DNA of 64,000 bases from an uncultured Rothia sp. GTDB lineage: Bacteria; Actinomycetota; Actinomycetes; Actinomycetales; Micrococcaceae. The notes under the pieces are model-generated. The model was given only the letters and a program-made list of their open reading frames with translations. It was not told where the DNA came from and searched no databases. Positions 26,034 to 34,798 of this stretch are shown here, piece by piece. A program made the position numbers and the translations under genes. The stretch lies in contig NZ_CAKAPD010000001.1 in assembly GCF_916715725.1 (NCBI RefSeq), positions 372,001 through 436,000 on the forward strand, read 5' to 3'. Each line of letters opens with the position of its first letter. Within the stretch, counting starts at the first letter, position 1.

Positions 26034-26804
26034 ATGTCCGAGAACCTGACCCGCCGCGCGGCGCTGGGTGTGCTGGGCGTCAGCTCTATGGCTTTGCTGG
26101 CGGCTTGTGGCTCTAAGGCTACTTCTGAGGCGTCCGCTTCCGCTTCTGGCTCTGAGAGCGCTTCTGCTGCGGCTTCTGAGTCCGCTACCGCGTCCCCGTC
26201 GGCTTCGGCGTCTGCTTCCCCTTCCGCTTCTGCGTCGGCTTCGGCTTCGGCGTCGAGCTCTCCGCTGCCCAACGACAATAAGGATTACAGCGGCGTGGCA
26301 AAGCTGGAGAAGATGGAGGATCACGGCGAGTACCAGCCGGGTAATGCTGAGCACCCGCCGCAGAACGTGCCGTCCCCGATTGTTCCGGAGGCTATGCACC
26401 AGAATTCGGTGGCTGGCTTCGCGGCGGCTCTGGCGTACTTTGGTGCGGCGTTTGAGTACCTGCTGCGTACCGGTGATATGCACTACATGAACGAGGTCAG
26501 CACCGATCAGGAGACCCTGGCGGCGATGAAGAAGTACGCGGATTCCACCAAGGCAGGTATTGAAGAGAAGAAGACCTGGTACGTGAACCCGACCGCTACC
26601 CTGACTATCGGTACTAAGCAGCCGGTTCTGGCGCAGGGTGCGTACAACTGGACCGTGACTCTGAACGTGGATCTGGGCGAGAAGCTGTTCAAGGACGGCA
26701 AGGAGCAGACCGTGGCGGCTGATAAGCGTCACGTGAAGATGTTCGGTGAGGCTGTTGGTCGCTACTTGAACAACAAGTGGGACCTGCACATGGACATCAA
26801 CTAG
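26034..26804 (+). CDS. Tat lipoprotein 5 (DUF6318-like)
   Basis: The 256-residue product starts at an ATG after GAAAGG. Its signal has a short LTRRAALGVLGV stretch and lipobox LLAAC-GSKA. A linker of almost pure Ala/Ser (about residues 27-80) leads to YSGVAKLEKMEDHGEY, then QNSVAGFAAALAYFGAAFEY, RTGDMHYM and KTWYVNPTATL, ending MHMDIN-like without a disordered tail (the last residues are WDLHMDIN). It is the cleanest copy of the core domain and the best query for a structure or family search. Confidence 0.82.
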   Translation: MSENLTRRAALGVLGVSSMALLAACGSKATSEASASASGSESASAAASESATASPSASASASPSASASASASASSSPLPNDNKDYSGVAKLEKMEDHGEYQPGNAEHPPQNVPSPIVPEAMHQNSVAGFAAALAYFGAAFEYLLRTGDMHYMNEVSTDQETLAAMKKYADSTKAGIEEKKTWYVNPTATLTIGTKQPVLAQGAYNWTVTLNVDLGEKLFKDGKEQTVAADKRHVKMFGEAVGRYLNNKWDLHMDIN

Positions 26805-27206
26805 TCCTCTGCGGCTGGTTTTCTCCCGCGCTTTTGCGTCTTTTCCATCTCAGGATGCGGTTTTTCACTGTTTTTTCCATTGATGGCAATAAAATTTGTG
26901 GCTCCAGCTTGCGGTGAACAGAGTTCATCACTACTCTTATATACAGAGGTTGTCTTTTGGGCTACATAATGTTTCTAGAGAGCGCCGCACATTCATCATC
27001 CTTTATCGAGAAAGGGTTTGTGCGGCGCTTTTCTGTACCCTCTTTTTGAACCTCGTTCCCTGAGGTTTTTCTCTGGCATTATTACGAACTGTGACCGCAG
27101 GTTTAAACCTGCCGCCGGTGAGTAGTAGAGTTGCCACGTAACCGATTATTCATTGCGGAGACCCCGTCGCGGCTGGCCTCCCCCAGGCTCATGTAAGGAG
27201 CACCCC
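26805..27206. other. Intergenic region between the lipoprotein array and cysK
   Basis: About 400 bp with one strong terminator (listed separately) and a small hairpin aacctc/gaggtt followed by five T at 27049-27071. The cysK promoter should lie in the last 140 bp. No gene is seen. Confidence 0.5.
26981..27033 (+). terminator. Terminator closing the lipoprotein array
   Basis: The 10-bp arms agcgccgcac / gtgcggcgct enclose a loop of about 29 bases and run into tttct. It stands 175 bp past the last lipoprotein stop. Confidence 0.7.
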
Positions 27207-28142
27207 ATGGCAAAGATTCTCAACAGCATTGTTGAAGCAACCGGCCAGACCCCCCTGATTAAGCTGAACCGACTGGACGAGGGTCTTCCCGGTAACGTCG
27301 CGGTCAAGCTTGAGTTCTACAACCCCGCTGGTTCGGTCAAGGACCGTATCGGCCTCGCCATCATTGACGCTGCTGAGAAGTCGGGTGCGCTGAAGCCCGG
27401 CGGCACCATTGTTGAGGGTACTTCCGGTAACACCGGTATTGCGCTGGCTATGGTGGGTGCTGCTCGCGGTTACCGCGTCATCCTGACCATGCCGGAGACC
27501 ATGTCTGCTGAGCGTCGTGTCCTGCTGCGCGCTTACGGTGCTCAGATTGTGCTGACCCCCGGTACCGAGGGTATGCGCGGCGCTGTGGAGAAGGCTAAGG
27601 AAATCGTTGCTACCACCGAGAACGCTATCCTGGCGTCTCAGTTCTCCAACGAGGCAAACCCCGCTATTCACTACAACACCACCGGTCCCGAAATTTGGGA
27701 AGCAACCGACGGTAAGGTCGACATCTTCGTGGCGGGTATTGGCACCGGCGGCACCATCTCCGGTACCGGTAAGTACCTGAAGGAACAGAACCCGGATGTG
27801 AAGGTTGTTGCGGTTGAGCCGAAGGACTCCCCGCTGCTCTCTGAGGGTCGCGTTGGCCCCCACAAGATTCAGGGTCTGGGCGCTAACTTCGTTCCCGACA
27901 CCCTGGACCGCGGCATCTACGATTCCGTGACCCCGGTCAGCGCTGAGGACGCTATGCGCACCTCCCGCCTGCTGGCTACCCAGGAAGGTATTCTGGGCGG
28001 TATTTCTTCTGGTGCGGCTGTTTGGGCTGCTCTGGAGGAGGCTAAGAAGTCTGAGAACAAGGACAAGCTGATTGTTGCTATCGTTCCCGACTTCGGTGAG
28101 CGTTATATCTCCACCGCTCTGTACGAGGACATCCGCGGCTAA
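27207..28142 (+). CDS. cysK: Cysteine synthase (O-acetylserine sulfhydrylase)
   Basis: CysK is a PLP enzyme that makes cysteine from O-acetylserine and sulfide. The ATG at 27207 follows TAAGGAG; the in-frame start at 27153 has no such site. The 311-residue product shows PLP Lys in NPAGSVKDRIG (~42), the substrate loop EGTSGNTGIALA (~68), the phosphate-cradle GIGTGGTISGTGK (~177) and GGISSGAAVWAAL (~265). A terminator separates it from cysE downstream, so the two genes probably have separate promoters although they act in sequence. Confidence 0.97.
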   Translation: MAKILNSIVEATGQTPLIKLNRLDEGLPGNVAVKLEFYNPAGSVKDRIGLAIIDAAEKSGALKPGGTIVEGTSGNTGIALAMVGAARGYRVILTMPETMSAERRVLLRAYGAQIVLTPGTEGMRGAVEKAKEIVATTENAILASQFSNEANPAIHYNTTGPEIWEATDGKVDIFVAGIGTGGTISGTGKYLKEQNPDVKVVAVEPKDSPLLSEGRVGPHKIQGLGANFVPDTLDRGIYDSVTPVSAEDAMRTSRLLATQEGILGGISSGAAVWAALEEAKKSENKDKLIVAIVPDFGERYISTALYEDIRG

Positions 28143-28156
28143 TTGAGCTTTTAGCT

Positions 28157-28200
28157 AACGCCTCGTCTGCCGGTTGCATACACGGCAGGCGGGGCGTTTT
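28157..28200 (+). terminator. Terminator of cysK
   Basis: The arms aacgcctcgtctgccg / cggcaggcggggcgtt run into tttt just 14 bp after the cysK stop. Confidence 0.9.
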
Positions 28201-28413
28201 GCGTGCCCCAATCTAGCGTCTGCGGGTGGAGGCTCTTGGCAGGGCCGTACGGGGCGTAAATATTACGTTCTGCACGGAATTGTGACCGAGATTTCGGAGG
28301 GGGCGTCCACTATGACAGCTGAGGGTGCGGGAATAGGTGATTGGGCCTCATTGTTGGTACCTTTGGAAAGGTCGCACACATACAGAGCACGACCGATGAG
28401 GGAAAGGGAACCC

Positions 28414-28998
28414 ATGAGTTTTATTGCGCGTCTGCGTGAAGATATTGAGAACGTCCGCCAGCACGACCCTGCTGCGCGTGGCGCTGTCGAGATTGCGCTG
28501 AACTATTCGGGCATGCACGCTATTTGGGTTCACCGTCTGACTCATAAGCTCTGGCAGAAGGATGAGACGAAGGCTCTGGCTCGTACCCTTTCGCAGTTTG
28601 CTCGTTTTCTGACCGGTGTGGAGATTCACCCCGGCGCGACCATTGGCCGCCGTTTCTTCATCGATCACGGCATGGGCATTGTGATTGGTGAGACTGCTGA
28701 GGTTGGTGACGACGTGATGCTGTACCACGGCGTGACTCTGGGCGGCCGTTCCCTGGAGAAGGTGAAGCGTCACCCCACGATTGGTGACCGCGTGACCATT
28801 GGTGCCGGTGCGAAGGTGCTGGGTCCGGTGGTTATTGGTGCCGATAGCGCTATTGGCGCGAACGCCGTGGTGGTCAACGATCACCCCGCCGACTCGATTA
28901 TTACCGGCATTCCCGCGAAGCACCGCCCGCGCACCCCGGAGAAGAAGAAGCCGCTGGTGGACGCTGTGGAGTACATTGACCCCGCCATGTGGATTTAG
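28414..28998 (+). CDS. cysE: Serine O-acetyltransferase
   Basis: CysE acetylates serine to the substrate of CysK. The 194-residue form (ATG 28414 after GGAAAGGG) is the short bacterial type. The N-terminal helices (MSFIARLREDIENV) are followed by a left-handed beta-helix of hexapeptide repeats from GATIGRRFFIDHGMGIVIGE through GDDVMLYHGVTLGG and IGAGAKVLGPVVIGA. The catalytic His is in FIDHG and YHGV. An upstream ATG at 28396 lies in the same frame but overlaps the ribosome site. The long E. coli-type N-terminal domain is absent. Confidence 0.95.
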   Translation: MSFIARLREDIENVRQHDPAARGAVEIALNYSGMHAIWVHRLTHKLWQKDETKALARTLSQFARFLTGVEIHPGATIGRRFFIDHGMGIVIGETAEVGDDVMLYHGVTLGGRSLEKVKRHPTIGDRVTIGAGAKVLGPVVIGADSAIGANAVVVNDHPADSIITGIPAKHRPRTPEKKKPLVDAVEYIDPAMWI

Positions 28999-29167
28999 TG
29001 CTTGGCAAGCGTTTTGAGGCGGTAGAGACGCACCTGGCGGCTCCTCACTAGGCTCCGCGCTCCTCACCGGGCTCCGCAGGTCTTCTCCCCTGCTATGCAT
29101 GCCCCTCAAGATACCCTGAGGCATCTCGGGGGGTGCCCCGTCAAGACATAACGAACAAGACATAACG

Positions 29168-29213
29168 AAAGCCCGCCTTCGATCGGATTCTCATCCAGCC
29201 GAAGGCGGGCTTT
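29168..29213 (-). terminator. Terminator of gnd (bidirectional with cysE)
   Basis: The inverted repeat aaagcccgccttcgatcgg / ccgaaggcgggcttt sits between convergent cysE and gnd, 22 bp past the gnd stop, with A/T flanks on both sides. Confidence 0.85.
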
Positions 29214-29234
29214 GACGTATTCAGCTACGTGAGC

Positions 29235-30707
29235 TTAGTGAACGTGAATGTCCGCTGCGTTCACCTCGGAGCGGTCACCGCTCCACATGGTGTGGAAGGC
29301 GCCCTCTTCGTCAATACGACCGTAGGTGTGCGCACCGAAGAAGTCACGCTGACCCTGAATCAGGGATGCGGGCAGGCGGTCGCGGCGCAGACCGTCGTAG
29401 TAGGACAGTGCGGAAGCGAACACCGGCACGGGGATGCCCAGTGCGGTTGCCTTAGCCACCACGCGACGCCAGGAGGGAACGAGCTCCTCCATGAGGTTCT
29501 TGAAGGCGGGTGCCAGCAGCATGTTCGCGGGAGCCTCATCTGCGTAGGCAGCCATGATGTCGCCCAGCAGTTCTGCGCGGATGATGCAGCCTGCACGCCA
29601 CAGCGATGCGATGGTGTCCAGCTTCAGGTCCCAGCCGTATTCCTTGCCTGCGCGGGTCAGCAGGTCCATGCCCTGTGCGTACGCAACGAGCTTGGATGCG
29701 AAGAGTGCGCGGCGCACATCCTCAACGAACTCGGGGTCGCCTGCACCAACGCCGGTGGTTGCAATCAGGCCGGCGGGCAGTTCGCGCTGTGCCTGCTCGC
29801 GCTGCTCACGCTCGGAGGAGGAGAGGGCACGTGCGAACACGGACTCTGCGATAGCGGAGACGGGGGAACCGAGGTCCAGGCCAGCCTTAGCGGTCCACAG
29901 GCCGGTGCCCTTCTGGCCCGCTGCGTCAACAATCACGTCGACCAGCGGCTTGCCGGTCTTTGCGTCTACCTGTGCGAGCACCTCAGCGGTGATTTCAATC
30001 AGGTAGGAGCTCAGGTCGGTCTTGTTCCAGGTCTTGAAAATCTCTGCCTGCTGTGCGGGCTCAATGCCTGCCACGGAGCGGAGAATGTCGTAAGCCTCGC
30101 CGATGACCTGCATGTCGGCGTACTCGATGCCGTTGTGGACCATCTTCACGAAGTGGCCCGCACCGTCGGTGGAGATCCATGCGCAGCAGGGTGCACCGTC
30201 CTGGGGTGCCTTCGCTGCGATCTTCTCGAGCATGGGGCCGAGGTGCTTGTAGGACTCTGCGGAGCCGCCGGGCATCATGGAGGGGCCCCAGAGAGCGCCC
30301 TCTTCGCCGCCGGAAACGCCAACGCCCACGAAGTGCAGACCCTTTTCAGCCAGGGCGTGCTCGCGACGGATGGTGTCGGGGAAGTGGGAGTTACCGCCGT
30401 CGATGATGATGTCACCCTCGTCGAGCATGGGGGTGAGCTGCTCGATAACAGCGTCGACGGGTGCGCCCGCCTTGACCATAATCAGGATGCGGCGGGGAGA
30501 CTCGAGGGAGTCGACGAGTTCCTGCAGGGACTCGGTGCGGATGAAGTCGCCGTCTGCGCCGTGCTCAGCCAGCAGTGCGTCGGTCTTCTCTACGGAACGG
30601 TTGTGCAGTGCCACGGTGTAGCCGTTACGTGCCAGGTTGCGGGCAAGGTTTGCGCCCATGACAGCAAGGCCGGTGACACCAATCTGTGCCTTCTTGTTTT
30701 CAGTCAT
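29235..30707 (-). CDS. gnd: 6-phosphogluconate dehydrogenase, decarboxylating
   Basis: Gnd oxidises 6-phosphogluconate to ribulose 5-phosphate and CO2 in the pentose phosphate pathway. The 490-residue length is that of the large, NADP-dependent type. Motifs are GVTGLAVMGANLARNLA (~10), NRS after the second strand (consistent with NADP preference), GVGVSGGEEGALWGPSMMPGG (around 125), the catalytic GAGHFVKMVHNGIEY (~180) and the C-terminal RDFFGAHTYGRIDE. It is monocistronic here, facing cysE. Its product is the substrate of rpe, found at 52.5 kb. Confidence 0.97.
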   Translation of the reverse strand: MTENKKAQIGVTGLAVMGANLARNLARNGYTVALHNRSVEKTDALLAEHGADGDFIRTESLQELVDSLESPRRILIMVKAGAPVDAVIEQLTPMLDEGDIIIDGGNSHFPDTIRREHALAEKGLHFVGVGVSGGEEGALWGPSMMPGGSAESYKHLGPMLEKIAAKAPQDGAPCCAWISTDGAGHFVKMVHNGIEYADMQVIGEAYDILRSVAGIEPAQQAEIFKTWNKTDLSSYLIEITAEVLAQVDAKTGKPLVDVIVDAAGQKGTGLWTAKAGLDLGSPVSAIAESVFARALSSSEREQREQAQRELPAGLIATTGVGAGDPEFVEDVRRALFASKLVAYAQGMDLLTRAGKEYGWDLKLDTIASLWRAGCIIRAELLGDIMAAYADEAPANMLLAPAFKNLMEELVPSWRRVVAKATALGIPVPVFASALSYYDGLRRDRLPASLIQGQRDFFGAHTYGRIDEEGAFHTMWSGDRSEVNAADIHVH

Positions 30708-30856
30708 GTATATAAGGATACGCGCTGAGGGCAGGCTATATATAGGTGGAGTGCACTTTTATGCTCGAAGGAATCGCAGTCCCGACCGAATTATCTTCGT
30801 GAGCCTCCCGCCGGGTACCCTCGCGGCAGGTCAATGGGTAAATACAACCGGGTAAA

Positions 30857-30887
30857 CAAAAACCCCGGTACCTTGCGGTACCGGGGT
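30857..30887 (-). terminator. Terminator of tRNA-Val (UAC)
   Basis: The perfect 11-bp arms accccggtacc / ggtaccggggt close a 4-base loop; the minus strand continues with TTTTTGTTT. Confidence 0.9.
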
Positions 30888-30893
30888 AATCGG

Positions 30894-30966
30894 TGGGTCC
30901 TACCGGGATCGAACCGATGACATCCACGGTGTAAACGTGGCGCTCTACCAGCTGAGCTAAAGACCC
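30894..30966 (-). tRNA. tRNA-Val (anticodon UAC)
   Basis: Read on the minus strand, a 73-base cloverleaf has acceptor GGGTCTT paired with AGGACCC, D-arm TAGCTCAGCTGGTAGAG, anticodon arm CCACG-TTTACAC-CGTGG with anticodon TAC, T-arm with GGTTCGATCC, and discriminator A. The CCA end is not fully encoded (CC, then G). Confidence 0.95.
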
Positions 30967-31447
30967 GTAGTTCTCGCTGTTTCGTTTGACGACCCAGTGG
31001 CGAACACAAGATAAAACTATACGGGCTTTCGGTATGACATGCAAATCCATGGAGCGTGTTCTATGTCTCAATATTTTTTTCCTTTTCCCACTGCACCCCA
31101 CACCAAGCCACACCAAGCCATAGTTGACGCTCTCCCCTCAGATGGGCCACACCCCCTCATTCCGCGCCATTCCGCCAACCCCACCATTCCGCGCCATTTA
31201 GGTGCAAAAAGACCCTAACTAGTACTTTTGATGCGTATTTTTCCCACTCAGATAGTCACAATACGAAACCCACATCACAAAAACCCTCATTTGAGACCAA
31301 GAGAGGCGCCTTTAGGTCTAAGATAGTAGAGATAAGAAGCGATGTGGGTCTTACGGACCTATAGCGCTTAAACACAAAGATTGTTCGACAACGCAACATC
31401 GCGGGGCGGGCGATCTCACAACCGCACAGAAGAGAGGTTGGATTAGT
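30967..31447. other. Intergenic region with divergent promoters for tRNA-Val and aceE
   Basis: About 480 bp, AT-rich from 31180 to 31350. A repeated phrase (attccgccaa/attccgcgccatt) occurs three times between 31158 and 31199. No gene is seen. The aceE promoter and 5' leader must be here. Confidence 0.5.
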
Positions 31448-34180
31448 TTGGCTAACGTACCGAACGAGCACTCCCTGAGCACCCTTCTCGATGGCTTCAA
31501 GGACATCGACGTAGAAGAGACCCAGGAGTGGGCCGAGTCCCTCGAGGACCTTATCAAGACTCACGGCACCGAGCGTGCAGAGTACATCCTTCGCGCACTG
31601 CTCAAGGAGGCTGGCGCAAAGGGCGTAAAGGTCCCGACTCTGGTCAAGACCGACTACATCAACACCATCCCCGCCGACCAGCAGCCCGAGTACCCCGGTG
31701 ATGAGGAACTCGAGCGCCAGTACCGCGCATGGATTCGTTGGAACGCAGCAATTATGGTTCAGCGTGCCCAGAAGAAGGGCATCGGCGTTGGCGGTCACAT
31801 CTCCACCTTCGCAGGTGTGGCTGACCTCTACGAAATGGGCCAGAACCACTTCTTCCGCGGCCGTAACCACCCCGGTGGCGGTGACCAGGTCTTCTTCCAG
31901 GGTCACTCCTCCCCCGGTGTCTACTCCCGCGCATTCGTTGAAGGCGTCCTGACCGAAGAGCAGATGGACGGCTTCCGCCAGGAGAAGACCAAGGGCGCAA
32001 ACGGTATTCCTTCGTACCCGCACCCCCGTTGCATGCCCGAGTTCTGGCAGTTCCCGACCGTTTCCATGGGTCTGGGTCCCCTGAACGCTATCCACCAGGC
32101 ATCCTTCAACAAGTACCTGCACAACCACAAGATCAAGGACACCTCCGAGCAGCACGTCTGGGCATTCCTGGGCGACGGCGAGATGGACGAGCCCGAGTCG
32201 CGTGGTGCACTGCAGCTGGCTGCAAACGAGCACCTGGACAACCTGACCTTCGTCGTCAACTGCAACCTGCAGCGTCTGGACGGTCCTGTTCGCGGTAACG
32301 GCAAGATCGTTCAGGAGCTCGAGGCATTCTTCCGCGGCGCAGGCTGGCACGTCATCAAGGTCCTGTGGGGCTCCGACTACGACGAGCTGCTCAAGAAGGA
32401 CAAGAGCGGCAAGCTCATCCAGCTGATGAACGAGACCCTCGACGGTGACTACCAGACCTTCCGTGGCGAAGACGGTGGCTACATCCGCGAGCACTTCTTC
32501 GGCAAGTACCCCGAAACTAAGGAACTCGTTGCAGACCTGACCGACGAGCAGATCTTCAACCTGCGCCTGGGTGGCCACGACGACAAGAAGCTCTACGCAG
32601 CCTACAAGGAAGCTATGGAGACCAAGGGCAAGCCCACCGTCATCCTGGCACAGTCCATTAAGGGTGCGGAGCTCGGCCCCTACTTCGAGGCACGTAACTC
32701 CACCCACCAGATCAAGAAGTTCACCATGGAAGCACTGAAGGGCTTCCGTGACCACCTGAACATCCCCATCTCCGACGAGGAGCTGGAGAAGGATCTGTAC
32801 AACCCGCCGTACTACCTGCCCGAGGCAAACCACCCGGCACTGCAGTACATGCAGGCACGCCGCAAGGAACTCGGCGGTTACATCCCCGGCCGTGCAAACA
32901 CCCAGCCTGAGATTATCCTGCCCGAGTCCAAGGTCTACGCACAGACCAAGAAGGGCTCCGGCAAGCAGACCGCTGCTACCACCATGGCGTTCGTCCGCCT
33001 GATGAAGGACCTCATGCGCGTGAAGGGCTTCGGTCACCGTATCGCTCCCATCACCCCCGATGAGGCACGTACCTTCGGTATGGACTCCTTCTTCCCCTCG
33101 GCTAAGCTGTACAACCCCAACGGTCAGAACTACGTGCCCGTTGACCACCAGCTCATGCTCACCTACACCGAGTCCCCCGAGGGCCAGATCGTTCACGTGG
33201 GTATTAACGAGGCAGGCGCAACCGCTGCGTTCATCGCACTGGGCTCCTCCTACGACACCCACGGCGAGCCGATGATCCCGATTTACATCTTCTACTCGAT
33301 GTTCGGCTTCCAGCGCACTGGCGACGGCTTCTGGGCTGCTGCCGACCAGCTGTGCCGCGGCTTCGTCATCGGTGCAACCGCAGGTCGTACCACCCTGTCC
33401 GGTGAGGGTCTGCAGCACAACGACGGCCACTCCCCGATTCTGGCGTCCACCAACCCGGCGTTCAAGATCTACGACCCGGCTTACGGCTACGAGATTGCTC
33501 ACATCGTGGAGCGCGGTATCGAGCAGATGTACGGCACCAAGGACGAAGACCACAACGTCATGTACTACCTGACCGTGTACAACGAGCCGATTCACCAGCC
33601 TGCTGAGCCGGCAAACGTTGACGTTGAGGGCATCATCAAGGGTATCCACAAGATCAGCGAGTCCCCGCTGACCTCCGGTCCCAAGGCACAGTTGCTGGCA
33701 TCCGGCGTTGCTGTTCCGTGGGCTGAGAAGGCTCAGAAGCTGCTGGCTGAGGACTGGGGCGTCTCCGCAGACCTCTGGTCTGTCACCTCGTGGACCGAGC
33801 TGCGCCGCGACGGCATTGCCGCTGAGGAAGAGGCTCTGCTGAACCCGAACCAGCCCGCTCGCGTTCCTTACGTGACCCAGAAGCTGGCAGGCGCTGCTGG
33901 CCCGATCATCGCGACCACCGACTTCGCTTCGGAGGTTCCCGACCAGATCCGCCAGTTCGTTCCGAACGACTTCGCAACCCTGGGTGCTGACGGCTTCGGC
34001 TTCGCAGACACCCGCCCGGGTGCACGTCGCTTCTTCCACATCGATGCAGAGTCGGTTGTTGTCCGTACCCTGCAGATGCTGGCAAAGCGCGGCGAGGTTG
34101 CAGCAGACGTTCCCGCGAAGGCATTCGCTAAGTACGACCTGCTCAACGTGAACGCTAACTCCGAGCTGGAGCAGCACTAG
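31448..34180 (+). CDS. aceE: Pyruvate dehydrogenase E1 component, homodimeric
   Basis: AceE decarboxylates pyruvate with thiamine diphosphate and passes the acetyl group to E2. The 910-residue single-chain form is the homodimeric type found in actinobacteria and gammaproteobacteria. Motifs are the ThDP/Mg site GDGEMDEPESRGAL (around residue 240) ending with VNCNLQRLDGPVRGNG, the FRGAGWHVIKVLWG block and the second-domain sequence IGATAGRTTLSGEGLQHNDGHS (~640). The start is TTG at 31448, with AGAGAGG about nine bases upstream. E2/E3 genes are not adjacent, as is usual in actinobacteria. A strong terminator follows. Confidence 0.97.
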   Translation: MANVPNEHSLSTLLDGFKDIDVEETQEWAESLEDLIKTHGTERAEYILRALLKEAGAKGVKVPTLVKTDYINTIPADQQPEYPGDEELERQYRAWIRWNAAIMVQRAQKKGIGVGGHISTFAGVADLYEMGQNHFFRGRNHPGGGDQVFFQGHSSPGVYSRAFVEGVLTEEQMDGFRQEKTKGANGIPSYPHPRCMPEFWQFPTVSMGLGPLNAIHQASFNKYLHNHKIKDTSEQHVWAFLGDGEMDEPESRGALQLAANEHLDNLTFVVNCNLQRLDGPVRGNGKIVQELEAFFRGAGWHVIKVLWGSDYDELLKKDKSGKLIQLMNETLDGDYQTFRGEDGGYIREHFFGKYPETKELVADLTDEQIFNLRLGGHDDKKLYAAYKEAMETKGKPTVILAQSIKGAELGPYFEARNSTHQIKKFTMEALKGFRDHLNIPISDEELEKDLYNPPYYLPEANHPALQYMQARRKELGGYIPGRANTQPEIILPESKVYAQTKKGSGKQTAATTMAFVRLMKDLMRVKGFGHRIAPITPDEARTFGMDSFFPSAKLYNPNGQNYVPVDHQLMLTYTESPEGQIVHVGINEAGATAAFIALGSSYDTHGEPMIPIYIFYSMFGFQRTGDGFWAAADQLCRGFVIGATAGRTTLSGEGLQHNDGHSPILASTNPAFKIYDPAYGYEIAHIVERGIEQMYGTKDEDHNVMYYLTVYNEPIHQPAEPANVDVEGIIKGIHKISESPLTSGPKAQLLASGVAVPWAEKAQKLLAEDWGVSADLWSVTSWTELRRDGIAAEEEALLNPNQPARVPYVTQKLAGAAGPIIATTDFASEVPDQIRQFVPNDFATLGADGFGFADTRPGARRFFHIDAESVVVRTLQMLAKRGEVAADVPAKAFAKYDLLNVNANSELEQH

Positions 34181-34223
34181 GCATTTGACTGTAGAACCCC
34201 GGTTCTGCGTTAGAAGCTAAGCG

Positions 34224-34268
34224 ATGCCCCCGGTTGATGATTCATCAACCGGGGGCATTCGTTTTTAA
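34224..34268 (+). terminator. Terminator of aceE
   Basis: The arms gatgcccccggttgatga / tcatcaaccgggggcatt run into cgttttt, 44 bp after the stop codon. Confidence 0.95.
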
Positions 34269-34798
34269 ATGTGAAGGGGTGCAGGATACCCGAGCTGCTT
34301 CCTGTTGATATGGTCGTTGACTATGCGTTTCTCATGTAATAAATCAGACGTGACCGGAGTTTTGGTTGCCTGGTGCATCTAGCCGGTGGTAGGCTTTAAC
34401 CACCCTTCAACTATGATATTCGCCATAGTATCGGTGGATATTCAGGGTGCCCGACCAGCATTACGGGGGGGGGCACGACTCACTCATCTATGAGTATTTG
34501 CCCTCCATAACTCATAGGGGTTCATGATGAAGCTCTAGAATACTCTCCCAGCAGTAACGACGCTGCAGAAACACCCTTGTGCGTGGTCTGCCATAGCGTC
34601 TTGGCCTTTCGCTATGGGTGCACTCCCAATCTAGCAGGCACTCCCCCGAGATTCTGCTTATCGCTCTGGGATTCACATAGATTCCAGATTCTCTCGACAC
34701 CCATATTCACCGGGTCATATGCTTTGCAACAATCAGCAAAATACAGCCCCGCTTTCTTTACTGTCACATATTCTTTATCCAATTAAGGAGGGAGAATC
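34269..34798. other. AT-rich intergenic region with a G9 tract
   Basis: About 530 bp, lower in GC than both neighbours except a G9 run at 34465-34473. Short frames on both strands lack ribosome sites. It probably carries the promoter of the AT-rich lipoprotein gene and may be part of the same acquired segment. Confidence 0.5.

Noticed and set aside
29229..30728. A 499-codon plus-strand frame across gnd
   Set aside because: Antisense shadow of gnd, whose motifs and length are complete.
31256..34177. A 973-codon open frame antisense to aceE
   Set aside because: It is the mirror of a highly codon-biased gene; the translation is Val/Leu/Gly-rich with no motif and there is no ribosome site. Such antisense frames are common in high-GC DNA.
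34577..34786. A 69-codon frame upstream of the AT-rich lipoprotein
   Set aside because: No ribosome site and no similarity; treated as promoter region.
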